Source of the DNA: RH-AL1 sp965249685
GTDB taxonomy: Bacteria > Pseudomonadota > Alphaproteobacteria > Rhizobiales > Beijerinckiaceae
Reading direction: 5' to 3'
NCBI GenBank assembly: GCA_965249685.1
Contig: CBDFMN010000003.1
Coordinates: forward strand, 1-64,000
Length of the DNA stretch: 64,000 nucleotides
The notes beneath the pieces were generated by a model. The model did not search any database. It had not been told where the DNA came from and worked only from the letters and a program-made list of their open reading frames with translations. Positions 54,035-62,698 of the stretch are shown piece after piece; position 1 is the stretch's first letter; every line of letters starts with the position of its first letter. The position numbers were made by a program, and so were the translations under genes.

Positions 54035-55587
54035 GCGTGCACCTCTTCCAACAGCGAGCCCGCCTTGTCCGTCGGCACGGAGCCGATGCCCAGGTCTTCC
54101 AGCACCAGGTCCGTGGAGATGCGGGCGCCTTCGTAGATGACGGGGAGCCCCGAGCCGGGATGCGTGCCGCCGCCCACCAGGTAGACTCCGTCCAACTCGC
54201 TGAAACGATTGCGCGGCCGGAAGCAGAGCATCTGGTCGAGGCCGTGGCTGAGGTTGAAGGTCGAACCGAAGCGCAGGCCCATGTCGTCCTGCCAATTCTT
54301 CGGTGTCATCACCCGGCTCACCCGGATTCGCTTGCGCAGGTCCGTGAGGCCGTAGCCCTCCAGCCTATCGAGGACAAGCTCGCGGTAGGCCTCGACCGCC
54401 TGCGGATCGTGGCCTTCCGCAGCGAGGTTGCCGACGGGTACCAGGACGTAGAGGGAGGATTGCTCGGCCGACCCGAAGGCCGGATCGGTCGCCGAGGCGT
54501 TCTGCACGTAGAGCGAGGGCTCGCGCGGCATCCGCCCGGCCTCGATGTCGAGAATGTTGCCGCGGTAATCCTTCGACAGGAAGATCGTGTGGTGGTCGAG
54601 CTCGTAGCGCCCCTCGATGCCCAGGTAGAGCATGAATGTGGAGCAGGAATATTTCGCCTTCTCGATCTTGGCGTCGGGCCAGTGCTTGCGCAGGGCGTTG
54701 GGGATGAGTTTGGGGATCGTGCCGGCGAAATCGGCGTTGACCACCACGGCGTCCGCGCTCTGCAGGCCATCGCGGCTGCGCACGCCGACCGCGCGACGCC
54801 CCTCGAAGACGATCTCCTCGACGGGGGTTCCCAGCTTGAACGTCACGCCAAGGTCGCGCGCAGCTTTCGCCATGGCGGTCGATACGGCGCCGCACCCACC
54901 AATCGGGTGCCAAACGCCGAACTCGTATTCCAGCAGGGATAGAATGGTGAAGAGGCTCGGGCAGTTGAACGGCGACATGCCGAGGTATTTCGTCTGGAAG
55001 GAGAAGGCGAGGCGCACGCGCGGGTCGCGGAAATGGCGGGCCAGGTCGTCATCGACCGTCTTGAGCGGCGACAGCCAGCGCAACGCCTTCAGCAACGATG
55101 GGCTGGCGAGGTCGCGCAGGCCGTTGAACGGGCGCTCCAGCACCGGCTTGAAGGCGGCCAGCTTGCGGCGCCCGCGCTCGAGAAAGGCGCGCAATTGCTT
55201 GGCATCGACCGGATCGAGCTTGGCGATCTCCTGCTCCAGGCGATCGAGGTCGTAGGTGGCGCAGACTTCCGGACCGCCCTCGAACACGAGCCGGTACTGC
55301 GGGTCCACGCGCCTGAGATCGATGTAGGCGTCGAAGTCGAGGCTGCAGCGGGCAAAGACGTGGCGAAGGACCTCGGGATAGAGAAAGAAGGTCGCCCCCA
55401 CGTCGAAGCGGAAGCCGTCCTGCTCGATCACCCGCGTGCGGCCGCCGACGGCGGCTTCCTTTTCGTAGACGGTGACCTCAAGGCCGGCCGCCGCGAGCAT
55501 CATGGCGGACGCCAGGCCTCCCGGGCCGGCACCGACGACGACGGCGCGCCTGGCCCCCTGAGACTTCGACCTGACTGTCATATTCAT
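54031..55587 (-). CDS. crtN: CrtI/CrtN-family carotenoid desaturase (CrtN-like)
   Basis: 518 aa, first gene of the operon. FAD motif AVVVGAGPGGLASAMMLAAAG is followed by VYEKEAAVGGRTRVIEQDGFRFDVGATFFLYPEVL; the C-terminus is VYLVGGGTHPGSGLPVIYEGARI, a strong CrtI-family signature. FNCPSLFTILSLLEYEFGVWHPIGG lies in the middle. It probably dehydrogenates a C30 precursor such as dehydrosqualene or squalene. A C40 phytoene substrate is the alternative; no phytoene synthase or CrtM is in the window. Its start faces the aldehyde dehydrogenase gene across 405 bp. Confidence 0.8.
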   Translation of the reverse strand: MNMTVRSKSQGARRAVVVGAGPGGLASAMMLAAAGLEVTVYEKEAAVGGRTRVIEQDGFRFDVGATFFLYPEVLRHVFARCSLDFDAYIDLRRVDPQYRLVFEGGPEVCATYDLDRLEQEIAKLDPVDAKQLRAFLERGRRKLAAFKPVLERPFNGLRDLASPSLLKALRWLSPLKTVDDDLARHFRDPRVRLAFSFQTKYLGMSPFNCPSLFTILSLLEYEFGVWHPIGGCGAVSTAMAKAARDLGVTFKLGTPVEEIVFEGRRAVGVRSRDGLQSADAVVVNADFAGTIPKLIPNALRKHWPDAKIEKAKYSCSTFMLYLGIEGRYELDHHTIFLSKDYRGNILDIEAGRMPREPSLYVQNASATDPAFGSAEQSSLYVLVPVGNLAAEGHDPQAVEAYRELVLDRLEGYGLTDLRKRIRVSRVMTPKNWQDDMGLRFGSTFNLSHGLDQMLCFRPRNRFSELDGVYLVGGGTHPGSGLPVIYEGARISTDLVLEDLGIGSVPTDKAGSLLEEVHA

Positions 55588-55992
55588 CGTTCGACCTGTT
55601 CTGTCGCGGCTCGCATTCCCAACACGAGGCCGGTAGTGGAGCGGCAGCGCTAGCAGACTAAGCGTCCAAGCTTGAGGTTCACAGTGCCGAGCCTCGCGCC
55701 ATAAGATCGCACATGAGCGTCCGCATCAGTTTGTCATCAAAGGCTTATCCCGCGCCTCGCCCGCGCGGTATCGCCGGTGGAAGCGAGCAACGCACCTCCC
55801 ATCCCAGACCTGCGCGCGCCGCACGCACCTGTCCACACTTATCGATTGATGAGCGGCTGGCGGAATGCAACTGCTGCCGGCTGTGCGAGCGAGTGAAGGG
55901 TTCATGCGATCACATCTAGAGCTTCGCTCGCGTAAAGCCACGGGCGACGTTGGGTGCCATAAGAGGCAGCGGGCCGAGATTGGGAGCAGCGC
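55588..55992. other. Divergent promoter region between crtN and the aldehyde dehydrogenase gene
   Basis: 405 bp, AT-richer than the flanks. It must hold the promoters for the carotenoid operon (minus) and the aldehyde dehydrogenase (plus). No credible gene: the frame at 55713-55919 ends in a Cys cluster but lacks a ribosome-binding site. No clear -35/-10 pair was assigned. Confidence 0.45.
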
Positions 55993-57414
55993 ATGGACCA
56001 GGCGGTAACCTTCTCCGACGCCATGCGGGCCGTGCTCGACGAGCAGCGCAGCCGCTTCCGCGAGGAGGCTCCCGCGTCCCTGGCGTTGCGCCGCGACCGC
56101 TTGAAGCGCCTGCTGGCCATGACCAGGGCCGCGCAAGACCGGATCGTCGCCGCCGTGCGTGCCGACTACGCAGACATGCGCTCGTCGCGGGAGGTAACGA
56201 TCATGGACCTCGTGCCGAGCGTCTCCGGGCTCAAGCACGCGTTGAACCGCCTGCCGGGCTGGATGCGCCCCGAGCGGCGGCGGCCCAACTTCCCGTTCGG
56301 GCTGATGGGAGCCAAGGCGCGCGTGGTGCACAGCCCGAAGGGAACGGTGGGGATCGTCTCGCCCTGGAACGTGCCCTACGGCCTGGCGATCGCCCCCGCG
56401 ACGGGCGCGTTCGCGGCCGGCAACCGGATCATGCTGAAGCCTTCGGAACTGGCGCCGGCCACCGCCGACCTCCTGAAGCAATTGGCCGAAGCGTATTTCG
56501 ACCGCAGCGAGCTGGCGGTCTTCACCGGCGGTCCCGACGTGGCGGCCGCTTTCACGCGCCTGGCGTTCGACCACCTCGTCTTCACCGGCTCCACGGCGAC
56601 CGGCCGCCGGGTGATGGCCGCGGCGGCCGAGAACCTCGTGCCGGTGACGCTCGAGCTCGGCGGCAAGTCGCCGGCCCTCATCGGCGCCTCTGCCGACCCG
56701 GCCAAGGTTTTGGCTTCGCTCGTCCTGGGCAAGATGCTCAACGGCGGCCAGGTGTGCATTGCGCCCGACTACGTCCTCGTCCCGCGCGGCCGCGAGGACA
56801 GCTTCGTGGCTGCCGCCGCCGCGAAAGCGAACGAACTCTTTCCCACGCTGCCCGGCAACGCCGATTACGGCGCGATCATCGATGACACCAAGCATGCGCG
56901 GCTGAAGGCGCTCGTGGCCGATGCGGTCGCCAAGGGCGCGCGCGTGACGCTCGCCGGCGAGGCGGGCGCGACGCGGCGCATGCCTCTCCACCTGCTGCAA
57001 GGCGTCGACGACACGATGGGAGTGATGCAGGAGGAAATCTTCGGCCCCATCCTTCCGGTGATCGGCTACGCGAGCTTCGAAGAGGCGCTCGCCTTCCTCA
57101 ACGCGCGTGCCGCCCCGCTCGCGCTCTACTATTTCGGCAGCGACGCCGGTGAAAAGGCCGCAGTCGTCGCGCGCACGCGCAGCGGCGGGGTGACGATCAA
57201 CGACACGCACCACCACCAGCTCCAGGACGACCTGCCCTTCGGCGGGGTCGGATCCTCCGGCATGGGGCGCTACCACGGGCGCGACGGTTTCCTCGAGTTC
57301 AGCCACGCCCGCGCGATCTACGAGCAGACGACGATCGACATCATGGGGCGGATCGGCTTCAAGCCCCCGTATGGCGCGGTGTTCGACCGTTTCCTACGCT
57401 CGCGCATGCGCTGA
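55993..57414 (+). CDS. Aldehyde dehydrogenase, possibly carotenoid aldehyde-oxidising
   Basis: 473 aa, cytosolic NAD(P)-dependent ALDH of the coniferyl-aldehyde/fatty-aldehyde subclass. Motifs: SPWNVPYGLAIAPATGAFAAGN (about residue 125), FTGSTATGRRVM with LELGGKSPALIG (catalytic Glu in LELGGK, about 220), NGGQVCIAPDYV with the catalytic Cys (about 254) and VMQEEIFGPILPVI. Divergent to the carotenoid operon across 405 bp. In Methylomonas and Staphylococcus an ALDH oxidises diaponeurosporenal or diapolycopenedial to the acid; that fits this position. GGAGC precedes the ATG. Confidence 0.85.
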   Translation: MDQAVTFSDAMRAVLDEQRSRFREEAPASLALRRDRLKRLLAMTRAAQDRIVAAVRADYADMRSSREVTIMDLVPSVSGLKHALNRLPGWMRPERRRPNFPFGLMGAKARVVHSPKGTVGIVSPWNVPYGLAIAPATGAFAAGNRIMLKPSELAPATADLLKQLAEAYFDRSELAVFTGGPDVAAAFTRLAFDHLVFTGSTATGRRVMAAAAENLVPVTLELGGKSPALIGASADPAKVLASLVLGKMLNGGQVCIAPDYVLVPRGREDSFVAAAAAKANELFPTLPGNADYGAIIDDTKHARLKALVADAVAKGARVTLAGEAGATRRMPLHLLQGVDDTMGVMQEEIFGPILPVIGYASFEEALAFLNARAAPLALYYFGSDAGEKAAVVARTRSGGVTINDTHHHQLQDDLPFGGVGSSGMGRYHGRDGFLEFSHARAIYEQTTIDIMGRIGFKPPYGAVFDRFLRSRMR

Positions 57415-57424
57415 TCGCGACAGG

Positions 57425-58516
57425 TCAGGCGGTCGAGCGCAGGTCGGGGTCGCCCCGGCCTCCCATCTTGCCGATGACGACAGAGGCGGCCCAGATCACC
57501 GCGAACACGAGCACGACACCCGCGCCGATGAGCGGCGAACTCTCGTTCAAGGATCCCACGGCCTCCCAGAACGGGCCGGCGAGGGCCATGCGCTCGCGGA
57601 GCAGACCGAGGACCTCCAGGCTGCCGATGCCGAGCGCCGCCAGGACGGAGATCAGCGTGATCACCATGTTGTAGCGGAGCTTGCGCGCCGGCGTCACGGT
57701 CGCCCATCGGTAGGCGCCGAGCATCATCACGCCGTCGGTCGTATCGACCAGCGCCATGCCGGCGGCAAACAGCACGGGGAAGACCAGGACGGCGAGGAAC
57801 GACATGCCCTTGGCGGCCTGGGCCGCGGAGATGCCGAACGTGGCGATCTCGGTCGCCGTGTCGAACCCGAGGCCGAAGAGGAAGCCAAGCAGCACCATGT
57901 GGTGGCTGCGCGTGACCAGCTTGAACAGTGGGCGAAACAGGCGCGCGAGCCAGCCGCGGTTGTCGAGCAGCCGCTCGAGTTCCTGCTCGTCGCAGCGAAG
58001 GCCTTGCGTCGTCTGGCGGTAGGCGCGGACGATGCCGAGGAAGAGAACGAAATTCATGGCCGCGATGGCGAAGAGGACGAGCGCGGAGACGCCGGTGCCG
58101 ACGAGGCCGCCGATGTCCCGCAAGGCCTGGAAGCGGTCGGCCGCGCCCGCCAGCAGGGCGATGGCGGCGGTACCCAGGATAACCAGGGCGGAATGGCCGA
58201 TCGAGAAGAAGAAGCCGACCGCGACGGGCGTCTGCCGTTCGCCGATGAGTTTGCGGGTGACGTTATCGATCGCCGCGATATGGTCGGCATCGACGGCGTG
58301 CCGCAGGCCCAGCCCGTAGACGAGAAGCGCGATGCCGAGCAGGTCCGCCCGGTCGCCGAAACAGGCCAGCGCCCACAGCCAGCCTCCGACGTTGAGGACG
58401 GCGAGGACCGTGTAGACGGCGATGAGCCTGCCGCGAACTCCGCGCGCTGCGGCGTCGCGCCCGATGCGTTTCAGGGTAGAATGCAAATCGAAGTCCTCAC
58501 GCGATCGTCGCACCAT
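57425..58516 (-). CDS. Nickel/cobalt permease of NiCoT (HoxN/NixA) type
   Basis: 363 aa from ATG 58516; a TTG at 58486 (with TGAGGA seven bases upstream) is an attractive alternative that gives a start LHSTLKRIG. The metal-selecting helix-II signature HAVDADHIAAIDN is present, as are FSIGHSALVILG and GFLFGLGFDTATEIATFG, all diagnostic. About eight membrane helices. It imports Ni2+ and/or Co2+; no Ni or B12 enzyme is adjacent. It converges on the aldehyde dehydrogenase gene with 10 bp between stops. Confidence 0.93.
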   Translation of the reverse strand: MVRRSREDFDLHSTLKRIGRDAAARGVRGRLIAVYTVLAVLNVGGWLWALACFGDRADLLGIALLVYGLGLRHAVDADHIAAIDNVTRKLIGERQTPVAVGFFFSIGHSALVILGTAAIALLAGAADRFQALRDIGGLVGTGVSALVLFAIAAMNFVLFLGIVRAYRQTTQGLRCDEQELERLLDNRGWLARLFRPLFKLVTRSHHMVLLGFLFGLGFDTATEIATFGISAAQAAKGMSFLAVLVFPVLFAAGMALVDTTDGVMMLGAYRWATVTPARKLRYNMVITLISVLAALGIGSLEVLGLLRERMALAGPFWEAVGSLNESSPLIGAGVVLVFAVIWAASVVIGKMGGRGDPDLRSTA

Positions 58517-58625
58517 GGCGAGGGAGGCGCGATCCTGCAAGCGCCGATCCCTGGTCGCAGGGCACGAGCGGAGGGCGCCGGTCGCCGCGCCACTTCGGCT
58601 CGATCGCGCGATCCCACGCAATGGG

Positions 58626-58658
58626 TAAAAAAAAGCCCCCGTCGATAGACAGGGGCTT
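58626..58658 (-). terminator. Rho-independent terminator of sgaA
   Basis: On the minus strand an 11-bp stem (58658-58648 with 58643-58633, one G-T wobble) with a 4-nt loop tatc is followed by a run of eight T. It begins 24 bp after the sgaA stop. This is the clearest intrinsic terminator in the window and separates sgaA from the Ni/Co permease gene. Confidence 0.92.
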
Positions 58659-58681
58659 CTCGGCATTCGTGCGGGGGGCGA

Positions 58682-59896
58682 TTACTCGGCCGCGGCGCGC
58701 GCCTGATGGTGGTGCTGGTGGGCGCCGGCGATCGACGCCATCGCGACCTGGACGCCCCCCTTGTTGTGCTTGACGCCGGCGAGTTCCAAGCTCATCTCGA
58801 CGCCCGCAAGGGCACCCATGATGGTGAGGTCGTTGGAATCGCCGAGATGGCCGATGCGGAAGACCTTATCGGCCACCTTGCTGAGGCCCGCGCCCAGCGA
58901 CATGTCGAACGTGTCGAGCACGAGTTCGCGGAACTTGTCGGCGCCCTTGCCGTCCGGCATGAGGATGGCGGTCATGACAGGCGACACGAAGCGCTCGTCG
59001 CGGCACAAGTTCTCCAGGCCCCAGTGCTTGACGCAGGCCCGGGTCGCGGCACCCCAGCGTTTGTGGCGGGCGAAGATGTTCTCCAGGCCTTCCTCGTGCA
59101 TCAGGTCGACGGCGACGTCCAGCCCGTAGAGGATCTGGGTGGCAGGGGTGTAGGGGAAGAAGCCCTGCTTGTTGGTGGCGAGCATGTCGTCCCACGCCCA
59201 ATAGCCCTTGGGCTGCGTGGCCGTCTCGGACGCCTTGAGGGCCTTGGCGCTCACCGCGTTGAAGGCGAGGCCGGGCGGCAGCATCAGACCCTTCTGCGAA
59301 CCGGCGACCGTCACGTCGATGCCCCACTCGTCGTGGCGCAGGTCGGCCGAGCCGAGGCCGGACACGCTGTCCACGAACAGGAGGGCAGGGTGGTTGCAGC
59401 TGTCGATCACCTTGCGGATGGCCGCGACGTCCGTCAGCAGGCCGCCCGAGGTCTCGTGGTGGACGACGCAGACCGCCTTGATCTTGTGGCCCTTGTCCTC
59501 GCGCAGCTTCTCTTCGATCTTCGCCGGCTCGACGCCCGTGCGCCAGTCGGAAGGGATGAAGTCGACCTCGAGGCCGAGCCGCAGCGCCATCTTGTTCCAC
59601 AAGGTGGCGAACTGGCCGGTCTCGTACATCAGGACCTTATCGCCGGGGTTCAAGGTGTTGACGAGGGCCGCCTCCCACGCGCCGGTGCCGGACGCGGGGA
59701 AGATGACGACGTGTCCCTTGGTCTTGAAGACCGTCTTCGTCTTCTCGAGGACGCGCAGGGCGAGCTGCTGGAATTTCGGACCGCGATGGTCGATAACCTG
59801 GTTGTCCATCGCGCGCAGGACGCGGTCTGGAATGGGCGTCGGGCCCGGTATCTGCAAAAAATGACGTCCGGACTTGCGCGGCGCGTTGCTGCTCAT
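58682..59896 (-). CDS. sgaA: Serine-glyoxylate aminotransferase
   Basis: 404 aa class V PLP aminotransferase that forms hydroxypyruvate and glycine from serine and glyoxylate, an enzyme of the methylotrophic serine cycle. The PLP lysine is Lys202 in TVAGSQKGLMLPPGL. Other blocks: GPTPIPDRVLRAMDNQVIDHRGP (start), FPASGTGAWEAALVNTLNPGDKVL and HHETSGG. The C-terminus ends in a His/Ala-rich tail. Alanine-glyoxylate and serine-pyruvate activity are family alternatives. No mtkAB, glyA or hpr is adjacent here, so its membership of a full serine cycle cannot be shown from this window. Confidence 0.9.
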   Translation of the reverse strand: MSSNAPRKSGRHFLQIPGPTPIPDRVLRAMDNQVIDHRGPKFQQLALRVLEKTKTVFKTKGHVVIFPASGTGAWEAALVNTLNPGDKVLMYETGQFATLWNKMALRLGLEVDFIPSDWRTGVEPAKIEEKLREDKGHKIKAVCVVHHETSGGLLTDVAAIRKVIDSCNHPALLFVDSVSGLGSADLRHDEWGIDVTVAGSQKGLMLPPGLAFNAVSAKALKASETATQPKGYWAWDDMLATNKQGFFPYTPATQILYGLDVAVDLMHEEGLENIFARHKRWGAATRACVKHWGLENLCRDERFVSPVMTAILMPDGKGADKFRELVLDTFDMSLGAGLSKVADKVFRIGHLGDSNDLTIMGALAGVEMSLELAGVKHNKGGVQVAMASIAGAHQHHHQARAAAE

Positions 59897-60149
59897 GATG
59901 AACTCCCTTTCCTCCCCTTAAGGATGGTGCTCCGGGCGGATCAATCCACGACATCCGAAACCTTCGGGCGGTGTAGGATGGATGCGCCGGTCGATCAATC
60001 TTAATTTCTTTTGGCGAAGACGCACGGTTTTTATGGTCGGAGTGATCGAAAGAAGGCCTCGTCAGTTGCCCCGCCGAGAGCCGATCTTCGTTTGGTGGTC
60101 GTGCGCTCTACATGAGGCGCGGAGGTTCACACCAGGCACGGAGGTCCCC

Positions 60150-61169
60150 TTGGCACGATCGCGAACCCGGCTTCCTTCCAGGGGCAGACTGCTCCGCCGG
60201 GCGGCGGCGAGCGCCCTCGTTCCGCTCGGCCTCCTCGGCGGCTACCTCGCCGGCCGGTTCCTGCGCGGCGCGGCCGTGTCGCCGCTGCCGCCGGCGCTGC
60301 AGGGTACGGCCGACGTCCTCGCGCTGCCGTTCGGCAGGCTCTCCTACTATAGGGCGTCGTCGGTGGAGGCCGCGCCCCTGCTGTTGATCCACAGCATCAA
60401 CGCGGCCGCCAGCGCGTACGAGATGAAGCCGCTGTTCGACCATTACCGCCGCACGCGCACCGTCTACGCGGTCGACCTGCCGGGCTTCGGCCTTTCGGAT
60501 CGGCCGGACAGGATCTACACGCCGCGGTTGATGACCGACGCGATCCTGGCGCTGATCGAGGAGATCCGCCGTAAGCACGGGCCCTTCCCGATCGACGCGA
60601 TCGCGTTGTCGACAGCGTCCGAGTTCCTGGCGCGCGCTGCCGCCGAGCGGCCGACCTTGTTCCGGACGCTCGCCCTCCTCAGCCCGACGGGCTTCGCGAC
60701 CACCCGGCACGGCGGTCGGGGTCTGACCGGTTCGCCGCAGGGCCGCGCCGCCCTGCGCGACGTCCTCTCCTTCCCGCTCTGGTCGCGCAGCCTGTTCCGC
60801 GTGCTCGTCAGCCGGCCCAGCCTGCGCTTCTTCCTGGCGAAAGCCTGGGGCTCGGCAGACATCGACCACGGCCTGCTGTCTTACGACTACCGCAGCGCGC
60901 ACCAGCCGGGCGCCGAACACGCGCCTTTCTCCTTCATCGCCGGATTCCTGTTCAGCGACGATTCCATGAGCCTCTACGAGGCGCTGCCCATGCCCGTGCT
61001 GATGGGACACGGCACGCGCGGCGGCTTTACCGATTACCGCCGCAAGAGCGAGGTGGAGGGGCGACCGAACTGGAGCGTCCACGTCTTCGATGCCGGCGCC
61101 ATGATCCATTTCGAGCAATTGCCGGCTTTCCTCGAAGCCTACGGTGCTTTTCTCGATCGGGTCGGGTAA
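60150..61169 (+). CDS. Alpha/beta-hydrolase with a non-canonical nucleophile elbow
   Basis: 339 aa from TTG 60150, which has GGAGG five bases upstream; the upstream frame to 59982 looks non-coding. An N-terminal hydrophobic helix (ASALVPLGLLGGYLAG) probably anchors it. The hydrolase fold is seen in LLLIHSINAAASAYEMKPLF, VYAVDLPGFGLSDRP and a C-terminal MIHFEQLPAFLEA with the catalytic His. The nucleophile elbow is AIALSTASEFL (Ser154), not the usual GxSxG. Substrate unknown. It precedes heme oxygenase by 52 bp on the same strand. Confidence 0.75.
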   Translation: MARSRTRLPSRGRLLRRAAASALVPLGLLGGYLAGRFLRGAAVSPLPPALQGTADVLALPFGRLSYYRASSVEAAPLLLIHSINAAASAYEMKPLFDHYRRTRTVYAVDLPGFGLSDRPDRIYTPRLMTDAILALIEEIRRKHGPFPIDAIALSTASEFLARAAAERPTLFRTLALLSPTGFATTRHGGRGLTGSPQGRAALRDVLSFPLWSRSLFRVLVSRPSLRFFLAKAWGSADIDHGLLSYDYRSAHQPGAEHAPFSFIAGFLFSDDSMSLYEALPMPVLMGHGTRGGFTDYRRKSEVEGRPNWSVHVFDAGAMIHFEQLPAFLEAYGAFLDRVG

Positions 61170-61221
61170 GGAGCGTGCCGAGCCGCGCCGAACCGGTGGC
61201 CCGACAGGTTGGACATCAAGC

Positions 61222-61941
61222 GTGGACGCGCCCGACACCATCTCTCCCGACATTCGCCCTCCCGACATTCGCTCTCCCGGTACTCGCCCTCTCACTTTGG
61301 GGCCGGCCGAGCCGCCGCGCTTTGCCGCCCTGCTGCGCGAGCGGACGCAAACGGTGCACCGCGAGGCCGAGCGCTCGGGCTTCGTCGCCGACCTCCTGAG
61401 CGGGCGCGCGACGCGCCTCGGCTACGCCGCCTACCTCGGCAACCTCCTCCCCGTCTACGAGGCCTTGGAACGTCGGCTCGGGGCCGCGGCCGCCGATCCG
61501 GCACTGCAGGCCTTCGCCGACCCGCGGCTCGCGCGCGCCTGTGCCCTGCGCCGCGACCTGCAAGCGCTGGGCGCCGCAGATTTCGGAAGCGCCGTCGTCC
61601 GGCCCGAAGCGCGCGCCTACGCGGCTGCGATCGAGGCGCCGGCTTCCGGCCCGACGCTGATGGGTCACGCCTATGCCCGCTACCTCGGCGATCTCAGCGG
61701 CGGACAGATCCTCAAGCCGCTGCTGGCGCGCACCCTGGGCCTCGCGCCCGAGCAACTTCAGACTTACGATTTTCCGGGCCTTGACGTCATGTCGGGCAAG
61801 GCGGCGCTGCGCGCCGCGCTCGATCGGATCGAACCGGCCTCGCCCGATGCGGAGGCCGTCATCGCTGCGGCGACTGCGGCTTTCCGGCACACCATTGCGC
61901 TGGCTTGTGCCCTCTCGACGGCCGCAACCGCCGGCCCGTGA
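61222..61941 (+). CDS. Heme oxygenase (HmuO/HO-1 fold)
   Basis: 239 aa from GTG 61222; an upstream frame to 61144 is possible. The proximal heme ligand His46 lies in RTQTVHREAERSGF and the distal-helix glycine motif is YLGDLSGGQILKPLL (about residues 154-168), both diagnostic. It cleaves heme to biliverdin, CO and iron. The N-terminal 25 residues are encoded by a short tandem repeat (SPDIRPPDIRSPGTRP). No bacteriophytochrome is visible, but a PAS-rich sensor begins 760 bp downstream. Confidence 0.88.
   Translation: MDAPDTISPDIRPPDIRSPGTRPLTLGPAEPPRFAALLRERTQTVHREAERSGFVADLLSGRATRLGYAAYLGNLLPVYEALERRLGAAAADPALQAFADPRLARACALRRDLQALGAADFGSAVVRPEARAYAAAIEAPASGPTLMGHAYARYLGDLSGGQILKPLLARTLGLAPEQLQTYDFPGLDVMSGKAALRAALDRIEPASPDAEAVIAAATAAFRHTIALACALSTAATAGP
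61244..61288 (+). repeat. Three 15-bp tandem repeats at the start of heme oxygenase
   Basis: Units of form ctcccgacattcgcc start at 61244, 61259 and 61274. Copies one and two differ at one base; the third is degenerate. They encode the proline-rich residues PDIRPPDIRSPGTRP in frame. Copy-number change would alter the length of the N-terminal tail by five residues. Confidence 0.75.
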
Positions 61942-62062
61942 GATCATTACGAGCGGCGCCTTGACCTCTGCAACGGGGCCGGCCTTTGTAGCACGACCAC
62001 CGGAGATATCGCCGCTCGGCACGAAGCGGCCGAGTCGCCGGTGTGGCGCGGGAGGACGACGG

Positions 62063-62494
62063 ATGAAGGGTTACAGCGCGGCGCTGATGGCTGCGGGTAT
62101 GGTGCTGGCCGTGGGTGGCGCGGCCTACGCCCAGGACGCCGCGAAGGGCAAGTCCACGTTCAACCAGTGCATGGCTTGCCATCGGATCGGGCCGGACGCG
62201 AAAGCGCTCGTGGGACCGCCCTTGACGGACGTGGTCGGCCGCAAGGCGGCCTCCTATGCGGGTTTCGCCTATTCGACCCTGCTCAAGGATGCCGGCGAGG
62301 CGGGTCTCGTCTGGACCAATGCGGAGATCCAGAGCTACCTCGTCAATCCGTCGAGCTACCTCAAAAAGTATCTGACCGATCACGGCAAGGCCGACAAGGC
62401 GACCGGTTCCAGCAAGATGGTCTACATGTTGGCCAACGAGGACCAACGGAAGAACGTGCTCGCCTATATCGAGACCTTCTCCACGAAGAAGTAG
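62063..62494 (+). CDS. Periplasmic c-type cytochrome
   Basis: 143 aa from ATG 62063 (GGAGG at 62051-62055). Signal peptide MKGYSAALMAAGMVLAVGGAAYAQ; heme site CMACH at residues 36-40; a Met in SSKMVYML (119 or 122) is the likely sixth ligand. Spacing and length fit class I cytochromes of the cytochrome c2/c550 family, electron carriers in the periplasm. It is 121 bp after heme oxygenase on the same strand. A strong hairpin follows. Confidence 0.9.
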   Translation: MKGYSAALMAAGMVLAVGGAAYAQDAAKGKSTFNQCMACHRIGPDAKALVGPPLTDVVGRKAASYAGFAYSTLLKDAGEAGLVWTNAEIQSYLVNPSSYLKKYLTDHGKADKATGSSKMVYMLANEDQRKNVLAYIETFSTKK

Positions 62495-62511
62495 CCGATC
62501 GCACATCGACG

Positions 62512-62539
62512 AGCGAGGACGGGTGCGCCCGTCCTCGCT
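62512..62539 (+). terminator. Hairpin after the cytochrome gene
   Basis: Perfect 12-bp stem (62512-62523 with 62528-62539, agcgaggacggg and complement) and 4-nt loop tgcg, 17 bp after the stop codon. No T run follows, so it is a terminator-like or mRNA-stabilising structure. Confidence 0.65.
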
Positions 62540-62698
62540 GCGCGAGAGTCTCGTCGACGGCCATGCGGCTCCCGCTCGTTTCCTGCCATTCGCTTCCTTC
62601 TGTTTTCCTCTCGTCCGTGCTAGTCCAACGCGGTAGCGTGACGGGTGGGGGAGCTGGTTTCGCGGGCTTGCTCCATCGGGCGTAGCCAAGGGCGAGCG

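Noticed and set aside
55713..55919. 68-aa Cys-containing frame upstream of the aldehyde dehydrogenase
   Set aside because: No ribosome-binding site and random-looking N-terminal half; position is the shared promoter region.
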